Notes: generated by a model not told the origin, from the sequence alone. Counted from the first letter of the stretch, positions 1 to 5,426 are shown. The stretch is DNA of 5,426 bases from an uncultured Clostridia bacterium (GCA_946610835.1 CAMOCU010000089.1:1-5426); one strand, 5' to 3'. Translations and numbers: made by a program.

Positions 1-114
1 CCGGCGCATGTGGAAATGATGGGCCTGATCGGCGCGGGCAACAACCCGATGGTCGGTATGACGGTTTCCGTCGCGGTCTCCGTGGAAGAAGCGGCGACTG
101 CCGGCAAATTCTGA
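1..114 (+). CDS. C-terminal end of a GGGtGRT-type protein (partial)
   Basis: Frame 1 is open from the first base and stops at TGA 112-114, giving 37 residues that begin PAHVEMMGLIGAGNNPMVGM and end in EEAATAGKF. From memory, the stretch AHVEMMGLIG-GNNPMVG followed by a V/A/S-rich strand and a short acidic end matches the C-terminus of the GGGtGRT proteins found in clostridia and other anaerobes. That family averages about 330 residues and has no settled biochemical role; members are often encoded near an iron-sulfur scaffold protein of the NifU type. The motif that names the family lies upstream, outside this window, so the call depends on the tail only. Codon use (GC-rich third positions) matches the genes to the right. 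Two hairpins follow the stop, so the transcript probably ends there. Confidence 0.68.
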   Translation, partial: PAHVEMMGLIGAGNNPMVGMTVSVAVSVEEAATAGKF

Positions 115-127
115 TTTTAAACGGATT

Positions 128-178
128 CGATCCCCGTCGGCTTCCGGGTTTCCGGGCGCTGCCGGGGATCGTTGCTTC
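128..178 (+). terminator. Hairpin after the GGGtGRT-type gene, possible intrinsic terminator
   Basis: CGATCCCCG at 128-136 pairs with CGGGGATCG at 163-171 (9 bp). After a T/C mismatch the helix continues with CGGC (138-141) against GCTG (158-161), which includes one G-T wobble. It starts 14 bases after the stop codon. The following run, TTGCTTC, is only moderately T-rich, so termination may be partial and some readthrough into the next gene is possible. Confidence 0.5.
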
Positions 179-206
179 AAAAAACGCGGATGGAATCCGC
201 GCTTTC
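179..206 (+). terminator. Second short hairpin with A-run and T-rich flank
   Basis: CGCGGAT (185-191) pairs exactly with ATCCGCG (195-201) around a 3-base loop GGA. Six A residues (179-184) precede it and CTTTCT follows, so the helix can extend by A-T pairs after one mismatch. This is compact and terminator-like. It could act in both directions or as a 5' leader structure for the gene starting at 237. Which of these applies cannot be told from the sequence. Confidence 0.42.
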
Positions 207-236
207 TGCATTGTGTGACAAACAGGAGGGCTCAGT

Positions 237-701
237 ATGACAGATCCGCTCCAACGCGCTGAAAGCGCAAAGGCGCTGTTTCTGGAAGGATACAACTGTG
301 CGCAGGCCGTGTTCTGTGCGTTTGAAGACGTAACCGGGCTGCCGCGGCAAACGGCCGCGCGGATCGCAAGCGGATTCGGCGGCGGGATCGGCCGCATGCG
401 CGAGGTATGCGGCGCGGTGTCCGGCGCGGTGATGACGCTCGATATGGCGCTGGGGTACGACGACCCGCAAGCTGCCGCCGCAAAGGCCGCGCATTACCGG
501 CTGATCCAGGAATTTGCCCGCCGTTTCCGCGAAGAAAACGGTTCGATCCTCTGCCGCGAACTGCTGGCAGGCGTGCAGACCACGCCGGGCAGCGATCCGC
601 AGGCGCGCACGCCGGCGTATTACCGCAAGCGTCCGTGTCCCGAACTGGTCGCGCTCTCTGCGCAGATCACGCAGCAGATGCTCAACGAGCAGAACGCCTG
701 A
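237..701 (+). CDS. C_GCAxxG_C_C family protein (putative redox-active)
   Basis: This 154-residue protein belongs to the C_GCAxxG_C_C family (TIGR01909 type), small cysteine proteins of anaerobes and other bacteria that are thought to be redox-active but have no established reaction. The family pattern is visible: C21 in GYNCAQAV, the glycine-rich GFGGGIGRMREVCGAVSG block at about 46-63 with C58, then C106 (ILCREL) and C134 (KRPCPE). The central block reads CGAVSG rather than GCAxxG, a common variant. C27 is an extra cysteine. No signal peptide or membrane segment is seen, so it is likely cytoplasmic. The start at 237 is supported by AGGAGGG at 224-230, six bases upstream. The phosphatase gene begins 19 bases after the stop, suggesting co-transcription. 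No convincing promoter was found just upstream. Length is near the family's usual 120-160 residues. Confidence 0.88.
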   Translation: MTDPLQRAESAKALFLEGYNCAQAVFCAFEDVTGLPRQTAARIASGFGGGIGRMREVCGAVSGAVMTLDMALGYDDPQAAAAKAAHYRLIQEFARRFREENGSILCRELLAGVQTTPGSDPQARTPAYYRKRPCPELVALSAQITQQMLNEQNA

Positions 702-703
702 CG

Positions 704-712
704 AAAGGGGAA
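704..712 (+). promoter_or_regulatory. Ribosome binding site deciding the phosphatase start
   Basis: AAAGGGGAA lies 8-10 bases before ATG 721. The same frame stays open upstream to an ATG at 514, which would overlap the preceding gene by 188 bases. The ribosome site and the exact family N-terminus (MIRVLFLCHGN) both select 721. Confidence 0.7.
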
Positions 713-720
713 CCGGCGCT

Positions 721-1167
721 ATGATTCGCGTACTGTTTTTGTGCCACGGCAATATCTGCCGCTCGCCGATGGCGGAGTTTGTCATGCGCGCGCTGGTGGA
801 CAAGGCCGGGCTATCCGACCGGATTGCGGTGGCCTCCGCCGCTGTTTCGCGCGAGGAGATCGGGAACGACATGTATCCGCCTGCCCGGCGCAAGCTGCAG
901 CAGATGGGTATTCCGTTTACCCGCCGTGCCGCGCGGCAGGTGACGGCGCAGGACATGCGTACCTACGACCATGTGCTGCTCATGGATGCGGAAAACCGCA
1001 CGCTCTTGCGGCGGCTGGTCGGCGGCGCGGCGGACAAAGCGCGCGGACTGCTGCCCGACCGCGACATTGCCGACCCGTGGTACACCGGCGATTTTGACCG
1101 CACATGGGAGGATATTCTGGAGGGCTGCACCGCCCTGCTCGAAACGCTCCAAAAGGAATTGCTCTGA
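721..1167 (+). CDS. Low-molecular-weight protein tyrosine phosphatase
   Basis: This 148-residue protein is a low-molecular-weight protein tyrosine phosphatase, which removes phosphate from phosphotyrosine through a cysteinyl-phosphate intermediate. The P-loop CHGNICRS is at residues 8-15: C8 is the nucleophile, R14 binds phosphate, and C13 is the neighbouring cysteine that in known family members can form a protective disulfide with the nucleophile. The general acid is D118 in the ADPWYTGDF motif. S38-A42 and the EEIGNDMYPPARRKL block (about 45-59) correspond to the family's SAGTS...DPRA region. The length is typical. It lacks a signal peptide and should be cytoplasmic. In Gram-positive bacteria such enzymes often counter tyrosine kinases of exopolysaccharide systems, but no such kinase is in the window, so the substrate is unknown. 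It is probably co-transcribed with the cysteine-rich gene upstream and is followed by a strong terminator. Confidence 0.94.
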   Translation: MIRVLFLCHGNICRSPMAEFVMRALVDKAGLSDRIAVASAAVSREEIGNDMYPPARRKLQQMGIPFTRRAARQVTAQDMRTYDHVLLMDAENRTLLRRLVGGAADKARGLLPDRDIADPWYTGDFDRTWEDILEGCTALLETLQKELL

Positions 1168-1185
1168 AAGGATAATACCGAAAGT

Positions 1186-1229
1186 ATACGCCGCGTCCCG
1201 GCAAAAGGACGCGGCGTATCGTGTTTTTT
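1186..1229 (+). terminator. Strong intrinsic terminator after the phosphatase gene
   Basis: ATACGCCGCGTCC (1186-1198) pairs perfectly with GGACGCGGCGTAT (1207-1219), a 13-bp stem with an 8-base loop, followed by CGTG and six T residues (1224-1229). It lies between two convergent genes, 18 bases after the phosphatase stop and 3 bases before the hydrolase stop. On the minus strand the same stem is followed only by ACTTTC, so any effect on the hydrolase transcript would be weaker. Confidence 0.9.
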
Positions 1230-1232
1230 CGG

Positions 1233-2201
1233 TCAGGTTGTTTCTTCCGCGCAATTCTCCGCGCACATGTAGTCACGGATGAATTGCTCGAGCATGGCGT
1301 CGTATGCGTCGGGGTCTGTGGGATAGCTTTCCGCGTGCGCCGCGCCGTCGACAAGCAGCAGCGCCTTGGGCGACGTGCACGCTTCGTAATTGCGAAGCGT
1401 CATTTCTGTCGGCACAAACGTGTCGTCATTGCCGTGAATAAAGAGGATCGGAACGCAGGCGTTCTGCACATGGTCGTGCGGCCGTACATCGTACAGGCTG
1501 AACCCGGACAGGATCCGGTTGAACGCATCCACACCGGCGATCAGCGCGCGCGAAGGGATGTGCGCGCCTTTCAGTACGCCCTCAAACTCTTCTGTTACGC
1601 TCGTGAACGCACAGTCCGAAACGATGAATTTTACCTGCGGCAGGATCGCCAAGTCATCGCTGAGCATCAGCACAGTCGCCGCGCCCATGGACACGCCGTG
1701 CAGCACGACCTGCGCTTTGCCTTCTGTGCGCGCGCGGATCTCCCCGAGCCACAGCAGCAAATCGGCGCTTTCCTTGCGGCCGAAGGTGATGCGGCTGCCC
1801 TCGCTTTCGCCGCTGGCGCGGTGATCGACCAGCAGCACATGGAATCCGTGGTCGTGATAAAATTTTGTCATGCGGCGGAACTCCCGCTGTCCGCGGCTGC
1901 GGTAACCGTGCGCGCACAGCGCCCAGCGGTCACTGTCCACAGCGGCCGGCAGATAGAATGCCTTGAGCGTCATGCCGTCCGCATTCTGCAGCGTCCACAG
2001 CTCCAGAGTCTGTGCGCGCAGCCATTCCTCCCGCGCATCGGGGGCGGAAGGCGCCGCGCCGGATTTCGCCTTGGATTTTTGGAATATTTTCTGCGGCAGC
2101 GTTGCGTTTCTGTGAAAGACCTCGTAGTGCAGCAGTGCGCAGACCCCCGAATACACGGCCGCGCCCGCGGCAGCCGCTTTGATCAGACGATGTTTTCCCA
2201 T
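1233..2201 (-). CDS. Membrane-anchored alpha/beta hydrolase
   Basis: This 322-residue alpha/beta-hydrolase-fold protein has a full catalytic set. The nucleophile elbow is GVSMG at 169-173 with S171; the acid is D260 in HGNDDTFVP (256-264); the histidine is H289 in GAAHAES. The oxyanion-type HG motif is at about 98-99 (CAHGYRSRGQ), and VDHRASGES (125-133) is the usual strand and loop before the elbow. Residues about 8-24 (IKAAAAGAAVYSGVCAL) form one hydrophobic segment after a basic start, so the protein is probably a signal-anchored enzyme with the catalytic domain outside the membrane. It resembles clostridial and bacillar YqkD/Bem46-type hydrolases of unknown substrate; esterase or peptidase-like activity cannot be separated here. 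ATG 2201 is backed by GGAGG at 2211-2215, nine bases away. It has its own promoter and faces the phosphatase gene tail to tail. Confidence 0.92.
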   Translation of the reverse strand: MGKHRLIKAAAAGAAVYSGVCALLHYEVFHRNATLPQKIFQKSKAKSGAAPSAPDAREEWLRAQTLELWTLQNADGMTLKAFYLPAAVDSDRWALCAHGYRSRGQREFRRMTKFYHDHGFHVLLVDHRASGESEGSRITFGRKESADLLLWLGEIRARTEGKAQVVLHGVSMGAATVLMLSDDLAILPQVKFIVSDCAFTSVTEEFEGVLKGAHIPSRALIAGVDAFNRILSGFSLYDVRPHDHVQNACVPILFIHGNDDTFVPTEMTLRNYEACTSPKALLLVDGAAHAESYPTDPDAYDAMLEQFIRDYMCAENCAEETT

Positions 2202-2240
2202 GTGCCGATACCTCCGTTTCCGTTTTTTTAGTTTTCCGCT

Positions 2241-2269
2241 ATTATATCACAGGTTTCCGTTCCGTACAA
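2241..2269 (-). promoter_or_regulatory. Sigma-A-type promoter for the alpha/beta hydrolase
   Basis: On the minus strand TTGTAC (2264-2269) is followed after exactly 17 bases by a perfect TATAAT (2241-2246). A start site near 2234 is predicted, giving a leader of about 33 bases before ATG 2201 that contains the GGAGG ribosome site. Confidence 0.85.
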
Positions 2270-2347
2270 GAGGATAAATCACCGAAAATCTGCTCCGATA
2301 ATTCTGCATTGGAATCATTATATTTTCTTCACATCCATCCGAAATGG

Positions 2348-2377
2348 TTGACATTCGTGTTCAGCAGGATTTATAAT
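2348..2377 (+). promoter_or_regulatory. Consensus sigma-A promoter for the secreted peptidase gene
   Basis: TTGACA (2348-2353) and TATAAT (2372-2377) both match the sigma-A consensus at every position and are separated by 18 bases. Transcription should start near 2384, leaving a leader of about 28 bases. It diverges from the hydrolase promoter, with about 78 bases between the two -35 boxes. No clear operator palindrome overlaps it, so strong constitutive or growth-linked expression is the simplest reading. Confidence 0.88.
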
Positions 2378-2395
2378 CAAACTGTAATCTGCAGA

Positions 2396-2401
2396 AAGGA
2401 G
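2396..2401 (+). promoter_or_regulatory. Ribosome binding site AAGGAG for the peptidase gene
   Basis: AAGGAG is 10 bases before ATG 2412 and 5 bases before a second ATG at 2407 that reads ATG-CGA-TGA. Only the 2412 start yields the signal peptide and the long protein. Confidence 0.75.
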
Positions 2402-2411
2402 TGCAAATGCG

Positions 2412-5327
2412 ATGAAACATCAATCATTCCGAAGGAGTCTATCTGTCCTGCTGGCGCTTTGGATGACGGCGCAGCTTGCCGTTTGTGCGTTCGGCGCGCA
2501 GTCATCTGATCCCCAAACGATTGCAGGGCCGTTCTTTGCGGCTGTCAATACGGATCATCTTTCCGAAGAATCAGAACCGAAGACCTTTACAACAGATTCT
2601 GTGCAGCAGCCCGATGTGCTGCCGGCGCAGGAACAATTCGCCCGGGCAAGTGCATGGACGCAGGTTCCGGCGTGCGACGCACTCTGTAAACAGATCGAGC
2701 CGATGACGTATGCACAGGCGCTGGAAGCGCAGGAACAGCAGGAGGATACGGTTGAAGCGCAAAGCGCCGTGCGTCCGTATCGTGTGGGCGATGTCAAAAA
2801 GATTCCGGATCTGTACAACACGCTGACCCATCTGGGAAGCGCGGAGCATCCGCTTCTCTCCATAATCAAAGACAAGATCCGTCTGACCTGCCGCAGGGTC
2901 GGCACACGATGCACGGTTTGGGCAAGCGACGACTGCGAATGGACGGAGCAGCAGATTCAGGAGCTGGCGGATTACGTGGACGATGTGATCCCGAAGCTGG
3001 AGGATCTGTTCGGAACGGCCAGGATCGACACGGACAAGGACGGAAAGGTCGCGGTGCTGATCCATTCGATCGGCGATTCGGTTGCGGGCTATTTTAACCA
3101 GTTGGACATCATTGACCGCAGCGGAAAAATCGGCAATGTGCGCATAAAAGGATCCGGTATTTCGTGGCTGTTGGGTGCAGGGATCGACTGCCTGCATGTC
3201 AATAGTATCTCACCGATCGACCAGATCCGCACGATCTTTGTGCACGAGTACCAGCACTATATCCATGCCAGCTATTGTTACGACGGCAAAACCAACGCGG
3301 ATTATCTGAATACGGATCCGACGTATTTGGATGAAGGTTTTTCTTTGGCGTCCCAGATGATGCTGGACATCACGCCGGAATATATGGATTTTCTGATCGG
3401 CGCATTCCGCGCGGCGGATCCGCAGCGGCATTCGCTCACGCAGTGGAAATCGGTCAACGGGAATTATGTGGACTCCGCAATCAGTTACGGTTTGTCTTTT
3501 GTCTTTTTCCAGTACATTCGCACGCGCTACGCGTCCCTGACGGGCGACACATCCGGGGAATTTGCGGGCAAGGGAATTTACAAGCGTGTGCTGCAGTCGC
3601 GCAACACGGAAAATCAGTACGATACGTTCGGCGTGATTGCCGATATTCTTTACCCGGCGGAAAAATATCCTGCCCTTGCGGACACGGACGCGCGAAGCCG
3701 GCAGCTGATCGAAGATTTCTGGCTGGCGGTCTATTGCAAGGAACGGGACGGAGAGCACGGATTTAACGGCGAAGCGTGGGCAAACCGGCTACGGATCAAA
3801 GCGCAGCAGGGAGTGGACAGCACACAGCAGATCTGTGCCGGAATGGCGAAGCTGTACGAACTTCCGCAGGGTGCTGAAAACGCCGTCGCCATCACGCAGG
3901 CGGACGAGGGTCTGCGCTTTGTCCCCATCGAAAAGTCATACACCGTGACCTTTGATCCGAACGGCGGTTTCGGCGGCGAACAAACGCGCTGTGTGACGAC
4001 GCCGTTTTACACGCTCACAGGCAAGGAGTATGCCGATCTTTACCGCGAAGGGTACGTGTTTGAGGGGTGGTCGGATACGCCGGACGGCCGGGAAAACATA
4101 CTGCGCACCGGCGACACATACAGCTTTTCGCAGGATGCGGCGCTGTACGCCGTCTGGAATACGGCACAGCGGATTGTCTGCGGCACGCGGTACCCTGCCC
4201 TTGCGGATGCGGATACGAAAGTGCAGTTCTGCCCGCAGGAGGACGGCGTGTATTTCATCGACGCCGACGCCGATTTTACAGGCGCGGCGTACAATCCGCA
4301 AGTCGGACTGCACCGCGATTTGGACGGCGCGCAGGACGGCTTCTATCTCAGGGCCGGCGTCGTTTACACGATCGACGTCCGCTTTTCGGCGCAGCCGGAA
4401 CAGAACGGGACGTTCGGAATCGAAAAACGTGAAACGTATCACGAATTGCGGCTGATCGTTGATCTGGATGTGTTTCGTGATGCGCAGACGGGACAGTACG
4501 CGCCGTGGCAGACTATGCTTTACGGCACGGTCTATTCGCTGCCGGATTACGGAAACGAGCAGGGAAGCAAATGGGGCTATCGGTTCAACGGCTGGGCTGC
4601 GCGCGCGGGGGAAGAAACGCCGCAATACCTGCCGGGCGAGCGTGTAACGGTCAGCGGCGACACGACTCTGTATGCCGTCTGGTCGCCGTGGCAGGCGCTC
4701 AAGACGGATGAAATCTATGAACTGTATCACGACACGCTGGACGATATTCTGCTCACCTTTACGCCGCAGCAGACCGCATCGTACCAGTTCGGGATCGAAG
4801 GCGTTGATCCGAGTCTGCAGGTCTATGACGCGCAGGAAAATCTGCTGTTTGAATATCTGGACGCATCGCTTACCTACACGCTGTATGCGGGGCAGACGTA
4901 TTACATCCGTGCGAACGGATTGGGCAATGTGAAGATCCGCGTGCGTTTCAAATCCGCGTCCACCACGCATTACCTGTATCTCGTCTGCGGCGATAAACTG
5001 CTCGACGTCCGCATGCCGGTCGACGGGGAATATGTGCTGCCGGCGTATACGCCGCTGAAATACGGCGGCAAAGCATTCATCGGCTGGAAAAATCTGCAAA
5101 CCGAAGAAATGCTGTATCCGGGGGATACGGTGTACGTGAATGATCACGACGTTGTTTTGAACGTGGTGAACGAATCGGCAGATTGGGCGAACGCGAAAGT
5201 TGCGAACACGGCGCAGGCGATTTCCATGCTGCGCATTCTTGTGATACAATTCCTGCGCTATATTCCCGTTCTGCTGCGCGGAGCGATCCAGCGCATTTAC
5301 TATTTTGGCCTGCGATATTGGCGCTGA
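2412..5327 (+). CDS. Secreted M30-like zinc metallopeptidase with alternating Flg_new and PPC-like modules
   Basis: A 971-residue exported protein. Residues 1-29 form a signal peptide (basic KHQSFRR, hydrophobic SVLLALWMTAQLAV, small residues at CAFGA). Residues 30-125 are a Q/E-rich, probably flexible leader. Residues about 126-490 resemble peptidase family M30 (hyicolysin type): a DxDxDG loop (D206, D208, D210), the zinc motif HEYQH (H278, E279, H282), a likely third ligand E308 in YLDEGFS, and SYGLSFVFFQYIRTRY at about 358-373. The C-terminal half alternates Flg_new/InlB-like repeats (about 509-583, 676-758 and a weaker one at 850-920) with PPC-like beta-sandwich modules (about 588-675 and 760-848). 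Residues 931-971 are a hydrophobic tail with spaced arginines; there is no LPXTG motif. It should cleave extracellular proteins or peptides; the substrate is unknown. It is transcribed alone from a consensus promoter. The zinc-peptidase call is firm, M30 membership likely, and the PPC-like naming tentative. Confidence 0.88.
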   Translation: MKHQSFRRSLSVLLALWMTAQLAVCAFGAQSSDPQTIAGPFFAAVNTDHLSEESEPKTFTTDSVQQPDVLPAQEQFARASAWTQVPACDALCKQIEPMTYAQALEAQEQQEDTVEAQSAVRPYRVGDVKKIPDLYNTLTHLGSAEHPLLSIIKDKIRLTCRRVGTRCTVWASDDCEWTEQQIQELADYVDDVIPKLEDLFGTARIDTDKDGKVAVLIHSIGDSVAGYFNQLDIIDRSGKIGNVRIKGSGISWLLGAGIDCLHVNSISPIDQIRTIFVHEYQHYIHASYCYDGKTNADYLNTDPTYLDEGFSLASQMMLDITPEYMDFLIGAFRAADPQRHSLTQWKSVNGNYVDSAISYGLSFVFFQYIRTRYASLTGDTSGEFAGKGIYKRVLQSRNTENQYDTFGVIADILYPAEKYPALADTDARSRQLIEDFWLAVYCKERDGEHGFNGEAWANRLRIKAQQGVDSTQQICAGMAKLYELPQGAENAVAITQADEGLRFVPIEKSYTVTFDPNGGFGGEQTRCVTTPFYTLTGKEYADLYREGYVFEGWSDTPDGRENILRTGDTYSFSQDAALYAVWNTAQRIVCGTRYPALADADTKVQFCPQEDGVYFIDADADFTGAAYNPQVGLHRDLDGAQDGFYLRAGVVYTIDVRFSAQPEQNGTFGIEKRETYHELRLIVDLDVFRDAQTGQYAPWQTMLYGTVYSLPDYGNEQGSKWGYRFNGWAARAGEETPQYLPGERVTVSGDTTLYAVWSPWQALKTDEIYELYHDTLDDILLTFTPQQTASYQFGIEGVDPSLQVYDAQENLLFEYLDASLTYTLYAGQTYYIRANGLGNVKIRVRFKSASTTHYLYLVCGDKLLDVRMPVDGEYVLPAYTPLKYGGKAFIGWKNLQTEEMLYPGDTVYVNDHDVVLNVVNESADWANAKVANTAQAISMLRILVIQFLRYIPVLLRGAIQRIYYFGLRYWR
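3936..5171 (+). repeat. Three diverged Flg_new (InlB-type) repeats separated by two beta-sandwich modules
   Basis: Repeat 1 (3936-4160) reads VTFDPNGG...GYVFEGWSDTPDG...TLYAVW-like and fits the Listeria-Bacteroides repeat very well, ending ALYAVW. Repeat 2 (4437-4685) keeps WGYRFNGWAA, the LPGERVTVSGD turn and TLYAVW. Repeat 3 (4959-5171) keeps YGGKAFIGWKN and MLYPGDTVYVNDHDVVL but has lost the final YAVW. Spacers 4173-4436 and 4689-4955 share the sequence plan of a D/E-rich strand, a 'Y-F/Q-G' core and a 'AG-x-Y/T-Y-x-I' strand (LRAGVVYTIDVRF and LYAGQTYYIRANG), as in pre-peptidase C-terminal type domains. The domain boundaries are estimated by eye. Confidence 0.72.
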
Positions 5328-5426
5328 CCGCCCGCAAGCATGTGCGCCGCACCCCGATTGTACGGTGTTGCCTTAAGGAAGCGCTGATTAAATCGGGGTG
5401 TACGAGGGGACGAGAGATTTTTTCGG
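5328..5426. other. Non-coding tail, possible start of a mobile element
   Basis: No gene could be supported in the last 99 bases. From 5377 the sequence begins GGAAGCGCTGATTAAATC, which has the look of IS4/IS5-type terminal repeats (GG, then a TGATTAAATC-like core), and it is directly preceded by CTTAA, a plausible YTAR/TTAA-type target. The other end and any transposase would lie beyond the window, so this is only a suggestion. Confidence 0.3.
5350..5400. repeat. 10-bp perfect inverted repeat after the peptidase gene
   Basis: CACCCCGATT (5350-5359) is the exact reverse complement of AATCGGGGTG (5391-5400), with 31 bases between them that contain the palindrome CCTTAAGG (5371-5378). The nearest T run (5418-5423) is 17 bases beyond the stem, so this is not a classic terminator, although it may still protect or end the transcript. 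It could also be part of a mobile element end that continues outside the window. Confidence 0.6.

Noticed and set aside
177..956. 259-codon minus-strand open frame across the four-Cys and phosphatase genes
   Set aside because: It covers two well-supported plus-strand genes and shows no family features.
1221..2231. 336-codon plus-strand open frame opposite the hydrolase gene
   Set aside because: It is longer than the real gene but has no ribosome site and no recognisable domain, and its Arg/His/Ala-rich composition is typical of an antisense shadow in GC-rich DNA. The minus-strand gene has a complete catalytic triad and a promoter.
2298..2321. Imperfect dyad ATAATTC...GAATCATTAT between the divergent promoters
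   Set aside because: The arms pair over only four bases before a two-base offset breaks the symmetry, which is within chance for AT-rich sequence, so it is not listed as an operator.
2475..2486. Possible lipobox LAVC (residues 22-25) in the peptidase signal peptide
   Set aside because: Valine just before the cysteine is not a usual lipobox residue (G, A or S expected), and ordinary signal peptidase sites exist at CA/F or AFG/A, so a lipoprotein call is not supported.
2309..2509. 66-codon plus-strand open frame starting before the peptidase gene
   Set aside because: Its start precedes the mapped promoter boxes, so the consensus promoter lies inside it, and it overlaps the signal peptide in another frame.
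3936..5249. 437-codon minus-strand open frame inside the peptidase gene
   Set aside because: Its Arg/Ile/Val-rich translation lacks any motif and it has no ribosome site. The plus strand encodes recognisable Flg_new repeats throughout.
5321..5426. Hairpin 5350-5400 as the intrinsic terminator of the peptidase gene
   Set aside because: The 31-base loop and the distance of 17 bases to the T run do not fit a rho-independent terminator. It is recorded as an inverted repeat instead.

Overview
The window looks like chromosomal DNA from a GC-rich, anaerobic, Gram-positive gut-type bacterium, most likely a clostridial (Oscillospirales/Ruminococcaceae-like) lineage. This is an inference. It rests on strong AGGAGG-type ribosome sites, near-consensus sigma-A promoters, a GGGtGRT-type protein end, a C_GCAxxG_C_C family gene, and a secreted protein carrying Listeria-Bacteroides (Flg_new/InlB-type) repeats. 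No RNA gene, CRISPR array or complete mobile element was seen.

Layout. Bases 1-114 are the last 37 codons of a gene whose C-terminus resembles the GGGtGRT family. Two consecutive hairpins (128-171 and 185-201) follow it. Bases 237-1167 hold a two-gene plus-strand unit: a C_GCAxxG_C_C protein (four conserved-type cysteines) and, 19 bases later, a low-molecular-weight protein tyrosine phosphatase. A strong 13-bp hairpin with a T tract (1186-1229) ends the unit. Bases 1233-2201 on the minus strand encode a membrane-anchored alpha/beta hydrolase with a complete Ser-Asp-His triad. The 210-base gap 2202-2411 is a divergent promoter region: TTGTAC-17-TATAAT for the hydrolase and TTGACA-18-TATAAT for the large gene to the right.

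Bases 2412-5327 encode the most notable product, a 971-residue secreted protein. It has a signal peptide, a zinc metallopeptidase domain resembling family M30 (HEYQH with a downstream LDEG glutamate), and then five C-terminal modules in which three Flg_new/InlB-like repeats alternate with two PPC-like beta-sandwich modules. It ends in a hydrophobic, arginine-periodic tail without an LPXTG signal. The last 99 bases have no gene but carry a 10-bp inverted repeat and a sequence that resembles an insertion-sequence end cut by the window border.

The genes do not form one pathway. The left part looks like housekeeping redox and phosphatase functions. The right part is a divergently transcribed pair of envelope-associated hydrolases: an alpha/beta hydrolase anchored in the membrane and an exported peptidase.
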